Shown: piece by piece, positions 43,807 to 52,087 of the stretch
Layout of the letters: each line of letters begins with the position of its first letter
How positions within the stretch are numbered: the first letter of the stretch is position 1
Source: a virus
Direction: 5' to 3' (one strand)
DNA length: 64,000 nucleotides
Virus record (IMG/VR): IMGVR_UViG_3300032093_000041
Coordinates: 41,679-105,678 of that record
Position numbers and translations under genes: made by a program
Notes under the pieces: generated by a model
Database searches by the model: none
What the model was told of the DNA's origin: nothing
The model's input: the letters and a program-made list of their open reading frames with translations, nothing else

Positions 43807-44118
43807 TTAACCACTAAGACGGGTGTTACACAAGAGACAAAATGATGCCCACGGGTATGATTTGCGACTTTCTAGGGGGTGTTGACACTCTCCGGTCTTG
43901 GCGCAGGCGTCATTAACTGCTAGGCGTATGAACTCCGCCATGGACATGCCAGTCTTTTCGGCCGACTCCTGCCAGCGCTTATGGTCAGACTCTGTGACAC
44001 GGACCAATACCTGCTTCTGTGTTGGCTCACCAGGAGAAGTTCCTGTGTTCTTCTTTCGGGTGGGAGTAATAGAGTCTGCCACCTTATCCATTGCTGCTTC
44101 GATATTGTCTTCACTCAT
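43807..44118 (-). CDS. Ribbon-helix-helix protein with C-terminal zinc motif, 103 aa
   Basis: QKQVLVRVTESDHKRWQESAEKTGMSMAEFIRLAVNDA is a CopG/Arc/MobC-like ribbon-helix-helix DNA-binding domain. The C-terminus has CQHPLESRKSYPWASFCLLC, a C..H...C-x2-C site. Start at MSEDNIEA with GGAAAGG upstream, overlapping the preceding gene by 8 nt. Probably a sequence-specific DNA binder, such as a repressor or replication accessory factor. Confidence 0.75.
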   Translation of the reverse strand: MSEDNIEAAMDKVADSITPTRKKNTGTSPGEPTQKQVLVRVTESDHKRWQESAEKTGMSMAEFIRLAVNDACAKTGECQHPLESRKSYPWASFCLLCNTRLSG

Positions 44119-44749
44119 CGGGAAGCCTTTCCTCCACCACCTCGGCATCAACGATGTCATCGTCTACCTGGATGTTCTCTAGTTGTTTAGTTTTGTTAAG
44201 TATTGAATCAACGTAATCCGCGGGCATAACACCCGATTTGCCCATCAACTCCAGCATCTTGCGCGCTTCTGACTCAGGGCTGAACTCTTCTGCTGCCGAC
44301 CTAGGGAGAGCGCCGGCCAACACAGCACGGGCTGGAATTCTCTGCCCAATGTCTACGTTCACATTAACGTTCTGCTGGTCCATACCTAGAAGCTTTGCGC
44401 GCCTATCCATGATTGACAAGACGGACGTGATGGCCTTTAGGTCTGGTTCTATCTGGACTTCTGTTCCATCGTCTTGTGTTACCTTGCGATGCTGCGTCAT
44501 TGGCCAAATTGCTTGCTGAAGAGCATCCAGGCGCTCAAGCTCCATGCGAAGAACTTCCGGGTAGGCCAACAGGGCTTCCTGGTTCAGTTTCTCCAACTGT
44601 CTAGATATAGCGCTCGTAACAGCCTTAGTAGTAATACTGAACCTACGGGCTATTTCCCCATGGGGCACGCCAGCTTGGCGCATCTTGAAGATTCTCAAGT
44701 CGCGCTCGGCTAAGAACTCGCGTGTCAAGCTGTTGGATTTTTCGGTCAT
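44111..44749 (-). CDS. HTH DNA-binding protein, possibly terminase-small-subunit-like
   Basis: 212 residues. An N-terminal helix-turn-helix (RDLRIFKMRQAGVPHGEIARRFSITTKAVTSAISRQLEKL) is followed by ELERLDALQQAIWP...DLKAITSVLSIMDRRAKLLGMD. This layout is common in phage HTH proteins, some annotated as small terminases, that carry an 'RLD...W...R.KLLGLD' tail. The C-terminal third is acidic. Its place between primase and RHH gene favours a DNA-replication or packaging role; no large terminase is adjacent, so the name is only tentative. Confidence 0.65.
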   Translation of the reverse strand: MTEKSNSLTREFLAERDLRIFKMRQAGVPHGEIARRFSITTKAVTSAISRQLEKLNQEALLAYPEVLRMELERLDALQQAIWPMTQHRKVTQDDGTEVQIEPDLKAITSVLSIMDRRAKLLGMDQQNVNVNVDIGQRIPARAVLAGALPRSAAEEFSPESEARKMLELMGKSGVMPADYVDSILNKTKQLENIQVDDDIVDAEVVEERLPDE

Positions 44750-44757
44750 TGGATACC

Positions 44758-46545
44758 CTAAGAGTGTTTACTAAATTCTAGTACCACAAAGGGCCAATCT
44801 GTGCCACGAGCCATCTGCTTTGGCCAATCACGCTGGTCACGGGCTCCACGGAAGTGCCCAACGTTGTAGACGTATCCCCCAGGATTGGTTGGGTCTGGTG
44901 TTAGAGCAAGACCAAACTCAGGCCAACGTGACCAGACAGACGAACCGAACGGGCGCAAGTCACGTGAACCCATGGACCCCAAGGGAGCGTGATGTTCAAG
45001 CCACAAGGTAACGCCATAGACGTCACGAATCATGTCCAAATACTTTGCCACCTCAATCGCTAGTGCTTCGCTAGTGCGGGTGCCGCTGTCAACAAAGGAC
45101 TTGTACATCGGCCCCATACAGATGAGCTGAGGCTTAATGGTTTCAATGTAGGACTCCAGCAGAACGCGGTCTTTTGTGCTTGTTAGGTCTAAGCCGTCTG
45201 GCTTCATCAGCATATGTGCGTCTACGTGCTTTGCCCCTGAATGTTTCATGGCCTGCAACATGATGCTACGCGAGGTTCGGCGGATAATGCGCTCAGGGTT
45301 TTCTAGGTCAACAGTTAGCGTTCGGACGGGTGGGATTTTCTGGAAGGTGAATGGGTGTATCCCAGCCGCTGCACAGATTGCGACTTGGCGGGCCAACATT
45401 GTCTTGCCGACGCCTTCGGCCGCGACGACCATAACGCGTTCGCTGCGTTCGAGAATGCCTGGAATAACCCAATCATATGAATCATCTTCTGCCTCCTGAA
45501 GAAACTCTTGCCAGTTAACTAGTCGTCCTGGCTGACCTGTTACGTGCTGTGTGTCTGCGCTATTTAACAACACGACAGAGCGATTAATTTTTTGCTGGAG
45601 AGTCAGCTTATTCTTGTTAAATACATCAATGATTTGCTCAAGAAGACTGTCTTCTGTCGTGTCTTCTGTTGGCTCTTCTAGCTGCGGCATTGTCTCTGCG
45701 CGCTCATAAAAACCAAGTTCAATCAGGTCGTCAATATCTTTCCCAGACACAATATGGTCAGTAATGTCTTTTGCTGTTGGCGACATCCATATGTTGCAAC
45801 CTCGAGCACCAGCAGCCTGAAGCTTTGCCGCTACAGCCAAAGCATGTTGTTTACCCACTTCGTCATTGTCGGCAATGATTTCTACATGCGCTGCAGAGAG
45901 AACATCGGTGTATGACTGCTCCCACTTTCCTGCGCCGCTATCCATGGTTGTCCCACAGATACCCATATCGGCCAATGTGTCAGCGTCTTTCTCGCCCTCC
46001 ACAAGCCACACGGGTTCACCTGCTGCAATTGCCTTAACTACTTCAGGAAGACGATAAAGAACACGACGCACAAGCGGCTCTTTCAGGTTCCAGATGTATT
46101 CCCCTGGATTTGCTGGGTCCGGCTGACGATTAGCAAATGATTTTCCGCCATCATCCAAGCGAAAGCGCACCTTCTCATATAGAAGCGTGCCCTCTTCGTT
46201 GTAATACGGGTATACCTTTTCAATCTTCTTACCTACGTTGCGCTTAGTAGATGCACTACGGGTGTCTGGTTGAAACTTAGGGGCAGGAACCCAGTCGTCG
46301 TCACTCTCTGAGAAAAGCTCGCGTGCCTCTAGGCCGATTGACTTACATATCTCATCAAGCGAACAAGAATTACCACGGTGACAATGCATTAGTGCTGTCC
46401 CCTCGTCGTTCTGCGAAATAGCAAGCGAAGGGTTCTGGTCATCATTGCGACAAGGGCAACGCGCCATCCATTGGTTGCGGCCTGTTTGGCGCACTCCCTC
46501 AAGAAGACTAAGGACTGTGTCTACGGGTTTAGAGATATTGCTCAT
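44758..46545 (-). CDS. Bifunctional DNA primase-helicase
   Basis: 595 residues. A zinc-binding N-terminus (ARCPCRNDDQNPS ... MHCHRGNSC) is followed by a TOPRIM domain (WLVEGEKDADTL near 180, then EIIADNDEVGKQHA with the DxD-like metal site), then a RecA-like ATPase with Walker A AAEGVGKT near 376 and Walker B-like PQLICMGPM; WLEHHAPLG and SSVWSRWPEFGLAL follow. This is the RepA/gp4-like replicative primase-helicase that primes and unwinds phage DNA. Start at MSNISK, overlapping the end of the whiB gene by 17 nt. Confidence 0.9.
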   Translation of the reverse strand: MSNISKPVDTVLSLLEGVRQTGRNQWMARCPCRNDDQNPSLAISQNDEGTALMHCHRGNSCSLDEICKSIGLEARELFSESDDDWVPAPKFQPDTRSASTKRNVGKKIEKVYPYYNEEGTLLYEKVRFRLDDGGKSFANRQPDPANPGEYIWNLKEPLVRRVLYRLPEVVKAIAAGEPVWLVEGEKDADTLADMGICGTTMDSGAGKWEQSYTDVLSAAHVEIIADNDEVGKQHALAVAAKLQAAGARGCNIWMSPTAKDITDHIVSGKDIDDLIELGFYERAETMPQLEEPTEDTTEDSLLEQIIDVFNKNKLTLQQKINRSVVLLNSADTQHVTGQPGRLVNWQEFLQEAEDDSYDWVIPGILERSERVMVVAAEGVGKTMLARQVAICAAAGIHPFTFQKIPPVRTLTVDLENPERIIRRTSRSIMLQAMKHSGAKHVDAHMLMKPDGLDLTSTKDRVLLESYIETIKPQLICMGPMYKSFVDSGTRTSEALAIEVAKYLDMIRDVYGVTLWLEHHAPLGSMGSRDLRPFGSSVWSRWPEFGLALTPDPTNPGGYVYNVGHFRGARDQRDWPKQMARGTDWPFVVLEFSKHS

Positions 46546-46849
46546 GAATCGCAATCTTTGTAAATAGTTTGAGTGTGCCGTCAGCTTTTCTTCGTCTGGC
46601 TATTTGTTCTCGTGCATCAATATTTAATCCACCCCAGATGCCATGTTGCTCCTGGGCTGAGATTGCATACTCTAGACACTCTTTGCGCACATGACAACCC
46701 GAACAGATTTCTTTTGCAACAACAGTGTCGCGCGCGCGTGCACCTCTGGCGTGACGCTCGGGAAACCACCAGTCAACCGGATAACCGATACATGCACCGT
46801 CTTGTGGCGGTTGCTCCTCAAATGGAATAACCCAACGAATACCCGACAT
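46529..46849 (-). CDS. WhiB-family regulator, second copy
   Basis: 106 residues. Cysteines at about 20, 49, 52 and 58 (DGACIG; EICSGCHVRKECLEYA) followed by the G-I-W-G-G turn (HGIWGGLNIDAREQIARRRK): a complete WhiB domain. Start at MSGIRWV with the strong RBS GAGGAGGG; an 82-codon upstream extension lies over another gene and is rejected. Unlike the first WhiB (32.5 kb) it belongs to the replication operon and directly overlaps the primase-helicase gene. Confidence 0.9.
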   Translation of the reverse strand: MSGIRWVIPFEEQPPQDGACIGYPVDWWFPERHARGARARDTVVAKEICSGCHVRKECLEYAISAQEQHGIWGGLNIDAREQIARRRKADGTLKLFTKIAIHEQYL

Positions 46850-46904
46850 AACCCTCCTCGGTTGAACTACGAAGGATAGTTGAGCTTTATGCGAAATGCA
46901 ATAA

Positions 46905-47381
46905 CTAGTCGAATATTTCTGCGATACGACGGAACGCGTACGCAACTTTTTCACGGGCTGATGTTTTGATTCCCAGATAGCGCTCAACAAATTCCTGCGC
47001 GCGTCTATTTGACACAGCCGTGATTTCGTAAACCATGTCTCTGTAGCTATCTGAGTTGATGAACTGCTCCCACAGCAGCGGGTCAAATCCGTCATACTTG
47101 TGGAATGTCATTGACTCCAGACCGTCTTTGTCTGCGATTATCTCTAGACGCCAGTTGGTTTGTTTCTCGATAGACAAAAGCAGGTCTGTCATCGCAGCAG
47201 CACCATCGTTTTCGAAGGCTGCCTTGACAAAGGCATTTATTTGACGCTGCCGGTGCAGAATCCAAGCATCTTCCATCTCTTCCATCTCTTCTTCAGAGAG
47301 AGAGTCTGTGCTTATTTCAATATCGTCGTCGTCGTCTTCCCAGTCGAACATATCGTCATTGAAAAAATCACGGAAAGACAT
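46905..47381 (-). CDS. Hypothetical highly acidic protein, 158 aa
   Basis: The first 40 residues are an acidic stretch (DWEDDDDDIEISTDSLSEEEMEEME), the rest helical (RRAQEFVERYLGIKTSAREKVAYAFRRIAEIF). The acidic head could mimic DNA or bind basic proteins, which is speculation. It lies between the DUF932-like gene (start is 4 nt after that gene's stop) and whiB in a leftward operon. Confidence 0.7.
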   Translation of the reverse strand: MSFRDFFNDDMFDWEDDDDDIEISTDSLSEEEMEEMEDAWILHRQRQINAFVKAAFENDGAAAMTDLLLSIEKQTNWRLEIIADKDGLESMTFHKYDGFDPLLWEQFINSDSYRDMVYEITAVSNRRAQEFVERYLGIKTSAREKVAYAFRRIAEIFD

Positions 47382-47385
47382 TCCC

Positions 47386-48414
47386 TTAGTTTAGCACCAA
47401 GGAGTGTGTAAGCAACTTTTTCTGAGTAACACTTGATGTGTCGTCCATTGACGCGATGGCATTGCTTACTTTGTCATCAGTTCTGTTGTGGTCTAGGTAC
47501 TCCGCCACCGCGTTATACAGCGACCAGCCGTTGAATCCGTAGCTTCCGGCGTTGCGTTCATTCACATAGATTCCCAGAACCTGGTCGAGCAGTTCTTCCC
47601 TGTTCTTCTTTTGTCTAGATGATTCATCACGCTGCGCAGGGAATACGCCATTCAATACATCGCTAAGCTTTTTACTGCGTAATGGCGCACTTATAGCAAG
47701 CATTCTTTCCGCTTCAGCGCGGAACTTATCGGACCATGTTGTCGAGAGGTGCAGAACAGTGCGGGCGTCTTCTATAACGGTGTCAACGTTTCTTGTGTGA
47801 CGTGCTGTGAATACACGCTGTGCATTCTTGAGACCAAGCACGACTGTGTTGTTGCATACGGCCCTGATATCTGTGTTGGCATACCGGATAGGCCACACGC
47901 CATCATGGCCAGTCGACACAACTAGATAGCGAGCCACTTTGTCGTTGACACCTGCAGGGTCAATGAAGGTAGCGCTCAGTTCAATGGTTGCAAAGAATCT
48001 TGCTCCGCCCCTTAGGCAACCAACAGTATCCATTACCGCATCGTCTGGAGACGCCCCAACTACAGCGATGGCTCGCTCTAGAACTTCCCTGTTCTGACGC
48101 ACCACATACCTGGTTCCAACCGTTGCGAGTGGCTCAATAGACCCATCAGAATTCTGACGTACTGTTGCCCGGCTGTCATCGATGAGAACTACGGAACCAT
48201 CGGAATTGCGTATCAGTTCGCCATTGTCGTCCACTGCTGCTACACGTGTCAGCAGCACGTCATAGTCGGCCTCTGCAGCCTGAAGCATGGCGTCAACCGT
48301 CTGCAAACCCTCCATGGGAGCCCCAAGTCGATGCCAGGGAATAACCCTGTCTCCACCGAGGGCATAAGCCATTCTAGCCTTGCCGTTTTTTGTGAAATCC
48401 AGTTCATGACTCAT
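47386..48414 (-). CDS. DUF932 / TIGR03299-like phage-plasmid protein, 342 aa
   Basis: PWHRLGAPMEG near the N-terminus, RYVVRQNREVLERAIAVVG, RYLVVSTGHDGVWPIRYANTDIRAVCNNTVVLGL and a C-terminal GFNGWSLYNAVAEYLDHNR are hallmarks of the phage/plasmid-like protein family TIGR03299 (DUF932), of unknown biochemical function and often near replication genes. Full length for the family. AGGTG lies 7 nt before the ATG. First gene of the replication operon reading left (DUF932, acidic protein, WhiB, primase). Confidence 0.85.
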   Translation of the reverse strand: MSHELDFTKNGKARMAYALGGDRVIPWHRLGAPMEGLQTVDAMLQAAEADYDVLLTRVAAVDDNGELIRNSDGSVVLIDDSRATVRQNSDGSIEPLATVGTRYVVRQNREVLERAIAVVGASPDDAVMDTVGCLRGGARFFATIELSATFIDPAGVNDKVARYLVVSTGHDGVWPIRYANTDIRAVCNNTVVLGLKNAQRVFTARHTRNVDTVIEDARTVLHLSTTWSDKFRAEAERMLAISAPLRSKKLSDVLNGVFPAQRDESSRQKKNREELLDQVLGIYVNERNAGSYGFNGWSLYNAVAEYLDHNRTDDKVSNAIASMDDTSSVTQKKLLTHSLVLN

Positions 48415-48561
48415 ATAAATTCACCTGGAGTCACAATAGCAGCAAGGGTTTGCGGGGGGCGGAAGAATTTTTGTGATATGGGGGTTGCAAATCTCTCAAA
48501 CTCGTGTTTATCCTATATCCAGCTTCGGCAAAGTGCTGAAGCCTTACTTGAAGGAAAACCT

Positions 48562-49593
48562 ATGAGTACCAATGGTTCCGATGCGGCGAAGACATCCGCA
48601 ACTGGCACGGCAGACACCGTGAAAATTGCGAGCACAGGTGTCCAAACCCTCGGCTCATATCGTCAAGACAGCCGTGGGCTGACAATGAATGACATCGTCG
48701 TCATGTCTCTCACCCAGCCAGGCTCTGTCATGAAGGCAACTGTTAACCCAGAGCTTGCCCAAGCAATGCTGGAGACCATCAACGGGGAAAACCGTCCATT
48801 GTCCCATGCACGTGTCAAGCAGTATGCAGACGTGCTTACTCGCGGGCAGTATGTGTTCAACGGCGAGTCAATCCAAGTAGGAGTCAAGGCAGACAACACC
48901 TTGGTTCTTTTGAATGGCCAGCACCGTCTGAGTGCATGCGTGGCTGCAGGCATTTCGTTCGAGACAGTCCTTGTTCTGGGTCTTCCGCACAACGTCTTCT
49001 CCACGATTGACCGTGGCAAGACTCGTAGCTACGCCGACGTTCTGTCCGTTGCTGGATACAAGAACACCCACAACATTCAGCCCGCTGCACGTATCCTCGT
49101 AGCAATGGAAGCTGGATTCAGCCCAACCGTTCGCTCCACGCTGAACCTTGTCACAGCAGAAGACATCCTGCGTTTCGTTGACGATAACCATGACTTGCTT
49201 CAGGAAGCGCATTCAGTTTCCAGCCGCATTACTTCTGTTGTTGGTGGCGTCAATAGCGCATGGGTTATCGCCTACTGCGTGATGCTCCAGGAACGTCAGA
49301 AAGCTGGTCACAGCGGTATCGAGGTTGCTCAGTTCTGTCACGCAATCGAGACAGGTGCTGGCCTGTCGTTTGGTAACCCAGCCTTGGCTCTCCGCCAGTG
49401 GTTTGGTCGTGGCGGCTCGAAGCGTAAAGGCCAGTCAGGCAAGAACGTCTTGGAAGCAGCAACCATCATCACAGCATTCAACAAGTGGGTTAATGGCGAC
49501 CAACTCCAGATTGTGCGCCCATGGTCACAGGACTCAACTGAGTTCCCATCAGTAAACACCTCGCCTCTCAGCCCAACAGCGAGCTGGCACTAA
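48562..49593 (+). CDS. DGQHR/ParB-like domain protein (DndB/IbrB-like)
   Basis: 343 residues. Core: ATVNPELAQAMLETINGENRPLSHARVKQYADVL, then FNGESIQVGVKADNTLVLLNGQHRLSACVAAG, where NGQHR replaces the DGQHR seen in DndB and relatives, then VLVLGLPHNVFSTIDRGKTRSYADVL. The remainder is helical. Such proteins share the ParB-N fold. Start at MSTNGSD after GAAGGAAAA; an in-frame extension to 48331 overlaps the divergent gene and is rejected. A TTGCAA...TATCCT promoter lies upstream. The PAPS-reductase-like gene 800 nt downstream makes a DndB-DndC- or IbrB-IbrA-like pairing possible. Confidence 0.75.
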   Translation: MSTNGSDAAKTSATGTADTVKIASTGVQTLGSYRQDSRGLTMNDIVVMSLTQPGSVMKATVNPELAQAMLETINGENRPLSHARVKQYADVLTRGQYVFNGESIQVGVKADNTLVLLNGQHRLSACVAAGISFETVLVLGLPHNVFSTIDRGKTRSYADVLSVAGYKNTHNIQPAARILVAMEAGFSPTVRSTLNLVTAEDILRFVDDNHDLLQEAHSVSSRITSVVGGVNSAWVIAYCVMLQERQKAGHSGIEVAQFCHAIETGAGLSFGNPALALRQWFGRGGSKRKGQSGKNVLEAATIITAFNKWVNGDQLQIVRPWSQDSTEFPSVNTSPLSPTASWH

Positions 49594-49633
49594 ATACCCA
49601 TAGCGATAATCGCGTCCAGTGAGGCGCGCTCGC

Positions 49634-49682
49634 TATAATCGGTTGTACCACCGTCGGGAAAAGTTCGAACTCCCGGCGGTGG
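49634..49682 (+). promoter_or_regulatory. TATAAT promoter with hairpin at transcript 5' end
   Basis: Consensus TATAAT at 49634-49639; the -35 is weak. The predicted start (about 49646-49648) coincides with the foot of a strong hairpin CCACCGTCGGG/CCCGGCGGTGG (49648-49682). The RBS AGGAAGGAAA of 49701 follows. A 5'-terminal stem may stabilise the mRNA or control translation. Confidence 0.65.
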
Positions 49683-49700
49683 ACTTCCAGGAAGGAAAAT

Positions 49701-49952
49701 ATGCCTGTCGAATACGGCCACGGCCACAAAGAGTATGTTTCTAGCGACAGCTCTACCGTTACTCAATACACAAAGTGGTTTGTTCTCAACAACTATGAGT
49801 ACGTCATCCATTTTTCTAATAACAAGTTCACAATCCATGCTCATAGTCTCACGACAGGAACAACTACAAAGTGTGAGCCCGGAGACAGCCTTGAACAGGC
49901 TTACCAACACGCATACTCAAAACTGCGCGCTATTAACACCCAGGAGGGGTAA
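49701..49952 (+). CDS. Hypothetical protein, 83 aa
   Basis: Strong RBS AGGAAGGAAA. Beta-rich (KWFVLNNYEYVIHFSNNKFTIHAHSL), soluble, no recognised family. Its stop shares one base with the next ATG (TAATG), so it is coupled to the glycosylase-like gene and the PAPS-reductase-like gene: a three-gene operon. Confidence 0.65.
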   Translation: MPVEYGHGHKEYVSSDSSTVTQYTKWFVLNNYEYVIHFSNNKFTIHAHSLTTGTTTKCEPGDSLEQAYQHAYSKLRAINTQEG

Positions 49953-50374
49953 TGCAAACATTTGTTCCTTACGCAGACTTTCAGAAGTCAGCAAAGGTTC
50001 TTGACTACCGCCGTCTTGGCAAGCAACGTGTTGAGACTCTTCAGCTCGTCCGTTGCAACCTTGAAGTGTCACTCGGGTGGAAAAACCATCCTGCTGCGAA
50101 GATGTGGGCAGACAATGTCAACGGGTTGATTGCCTATGGAGTCGCTATGTGTGATGCATGGCTTGACCTTGGCTACAAAGACACGTGTCGTGACAAGCTT
50201 CTTTCTTATGGAGAAGCAGACGCTACTGACCTGCCATTCTGGTGGGGAGATGAATCTGTACACAGTTCACACCGCTCTAATCTTCTCCGCAAAGACCCGT
50301 CTTTTTATTCCCAATGGGGGTGGACGGATGACCCAGAAGCACCATACGTCTGGCCAGAAATAGTGTCGGCATGA
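49952..50374 (+). CDS. Pyrimidine-dimer glycosylase-like (MSMEG_6728-type) protein
   Basis: 140 residues: MQTFVPYADFQKSAKVLDYRRLGKQRVE, then GWKNHPAAKMWADNVNGLIAYGVAMCDAWLDLGY. This is the 'F.PY.DF..SA..LD..RLGKQRVE' pattern of a family related to T4 endonuclease V-like pyrimidine-dimer excision proteins. A DNA-repair or base-excision role is inferred; catalysis is not demonstrated. The stop overlaps the next start (ATGA). Confidence 0.75.
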   Translation: MQTFVPYADFQKSAKVLDYRRLGKQRVETLQLVRCNLEVSLGWKNHPAAKMWADNVNGLIAYGVAMCDAWLDLGYKDTCRDKLLSYGEADATDLPFWWGDESVHSSHRSNLLRKDPSFYSQWGWTDDPEAPYVWPEIVSA

Positions 50375-51522
50375 CACGCCAACGATTATTCCTTGATATC
50401 AACTGTGTAGATGCAGCGCGAGAGCGTATGCGCCATGTGTACGACACGTTTGACACTGTATGCGTCCAGTTCTCCGGCGGGAAAGACAGCACGGCTGTGC
50501 TGTACCTCGCCAAGGAGATACACGAAGAGCGTGGTCTTGGGCCCGTGAAAGTTATCTTTCGCGACGAAGAGATGGTCTCTCCTGCTGTAGTGAAGTTTAT
50601 TGAAGAAGTACGCAACTACGACTGGGTTGACATGGAGTGGTATTGCTTGCCATCAGGTCAAGAGGTGTGGGTTCTTGGACGCCGAGAGTACTGCTTGCTT
50701 TGGTCTCCATACCGCGAATCGCAAGGGCGATTGGTCCGCGAGATGCCACCTTGGGCAATCACAGCAGAACATTTTGGCCTAGACCGCAAAGAAGTGCTGC
50801 CACAGTCAATCGACTACTACACAATGCAGGGCAAGAAGGGTCGAGTCGCGTTCATCACGGGTGTTCGTGCAAATGAATCAATGATTCGCTATCGCTCGTG
50901 CGTGCAAAAGCTCCACGAGAACTACATCGTGACGCCCTACAAGATGAAGAAAAACATACCTCTTCGGTTTGCTAAAGTTATATATGACTGGACAACCGAT
51001 GATGTGCTTAAATTCATTACTGAGGAGCACGGTGCGTCGTACTGTGAGTACTATGACCTCGCTGCACTTACAGGGTCTAATACCCGGGTTGGTATACCTC
51101 TCCATGCTGTGGCAATTCGAAGACTCAATGATGTCTGCCGTACGGAGCCAGATTTCTATGACCGACTCTATGAATGCTTCCCCCACATCGACGCCCAACG
51201 GCGACTCTGGGCAGACTACGACCTAGATGCCAGAATCATGCAGTACGCATCTGGTGGTTGGGAAGGTGTTCGTCGTTGCATTGAGGAGAACGTAGTTACT
51301 CCTGGCCTCCGCAACAGAGCCATGGCTTACTGTTCAGAGTTCCGCAAGAAACACAACAAGGACCCGCGCTCTTACCCGTTGCATTGGTTAGTACGCAACC
51401 TTCTCATCCATGAGTTCAACATCAGTTCTGTGACCCCTATTGGGCCGGGCACTCGTGCGTACACAATTCAGGCACAAATAGACGAGTCACTTGACCGATT
51501 TGATGAGATTGTTGATAGCTGA
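50371..51522 (+). CDS. PAPS-reductase/DndC-like ATP-pyrophosphatase
   Basis: 383 residues. The PP-loop VQFSGGKDSTAVLYLAKE begins near residue 33; RDEEMVSPAVVKFIEEV follows, then FITGVRANESMIRYRSCV and WTTDDVLKFI..HGA.YCEYYDLA, as in phosphoadenylylsulfate reductase-type and DndC/IbrA-like enzymes. The enzyme adenylates a substrate, often to insert sulfur. Together with the NGQHR protein upstream it recalls DNA phosphorothioation DndB-DndC or the phage IbrB-IbrA pair; dndA, dndD and dndE are not seen. It ends in convergent overlap with 51487. Confidence 0.8.
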   Translation: MTRQRLFLDINCVDAARERMRHVYDTFDTVCVQFSGGKDSTAVLYLAKEIHEERGLGPVKVIFRDEEMVSPAVVKFIEEVRNYDWVDMEWYCLPSGQEVWVLGRREYCLLWSPYRESQGRLVREMPPWAITAEHFGLDRKEVLPQSIDYYTMQGKKGRVAFITGVRANESMIRYRSCVQKLHENYIVTPYKMKKNIPLRFAKVIYDWTTDDVLKFITEEHGASYCEYYDLAALTGSNTRVGIPLHAVAIRRLNDVCRTEPDFYDRLYECFPHIDAQRRLWADYDLDARIMQYASGGWEGVRRCIEENVVTPGLRNRAMAYCSEFRKKHNKDPRSYPLHWLVRNLLIHEFNISSVTPIGPGTRAYTIQAQIDESLDRFDEIVDS

Positions 51523-51927
51523 AGGTCCGAGAAAAACCATCGCCTGAGAGACGCTTAGTGACCCGTTATCGCTTTCGGTAACAATCAACTCAACATCCGC
51601 CACAGTAACCCCAAGTGCTGCCGCCAAAGAAGCCCTGGTTCGTCCAATGTCTTGCTCGTATGATGCGATTTCTGTAGCAAGTTCATCGTGTATGTCAGCA
51701 ACGTCCACAAAGACGGTTGGCTTTACAGCGAGCTGAGTTAGGGTTTCTTGAGCTATTTGCGCCTTGACGCACCCGGTGCATGAGATAGCGCTCGTGGACG
51801 CATGTCGCTTACGTATCTCCGTGTGTCCACATTCGAGTCTATGGAGATACTCAACGTTTCCCCAGCTTCCGGTCTTTATGATGTCAACGACATTACGCTG
51901 TGGCGCGCTCTTCTTATTAATCTTCAT
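51487..51927 (-). CDS. Hypothetical protein with CxxC pair, 146 aa
   Basis: Start at MKINKKSAPQ overlapping the previous gene by 11 nt. Residues about 30-60 contain LECGHTEIRKRH...ISCTGCVK, a C-x-H ... C-x2-C arrangement resembling a zinc ribbon, followed by a helix-rich domain with RTRASLAAALGVTVADVELIV, HTH-like in appearance. A small DNA-binding or adaptor role is plausible. Overlaps the 3' end of the PAPS-reductase-like gene by 36 nt. Confidence 0.6.
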   Translation of the reverse strand: MKINKKSAPQRNVVDIIKTGSWGNVEYLHRLECGHTEIRKRHASTSAISCTGCVKAQIAQETLTQLAVKPTVFVDVADIHDELATEIASYEQDIGRTRASLAAALGVTVADVELIVTESDNGSLSVSQAMVFLGPSAINNLIKSVK

Positions 51928-52087
51928 CGTCGTCAAACATATCAACGATTATGCGTGAGAATTCAAGAAACGCTGGGGTAATCCTAAAGAGAGGCTCACC
52001 GTCATCATTGTCTCCCAAATATTCAACAAGCCCGTTTTCAAGCATGAAAAAGATTTGCCACTCGGTTTCCCACTCGGCGTCATCCAT
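51917..52087 (-). CDS. Small acidic protein, 56 aa
   Basis: The ATG at 52087 overlaps the end of the SNF2 helicase gene by 8 nt. Reads MDDAEWETEWQIFFMLENGL then VEYLGDNDDGEPLFRITPAF and an acidic tail DMFDDDED. The fold suggests a mini winged helix (FMLENGLVEYLGD..EPLFRIT). Coupled to the helicase upstream and to 51927 downstream. Confidence 0.6.
   Translation of the reverse strand: MDDAEWETEWQIFFMLENGLVEYLGDNDDGEPLFRITPAFLEFSRIIVDMFDDDED

Noticed and set aside
40110-43870. Repeated ACGGG(T) hexamers near gene starts as an alternative-sigma promoter
   Set aside because: Distance to -10-like boxes varies (7-13 nt) and the hexamer also occurs inside genes.
46850-47095. In-frame extension of the second WhiB
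   Set aside because: Overlaps the end of the acidic gene in another frame; GAGGAGGG precedes the ATG at 46849.
48331-48561. In-frame N-terminal extension of the NGQHR protein
   Set aside because: Overlaps the divergent DUF932-like gene and the promoter; a good RBS marks the ATG at 48562.
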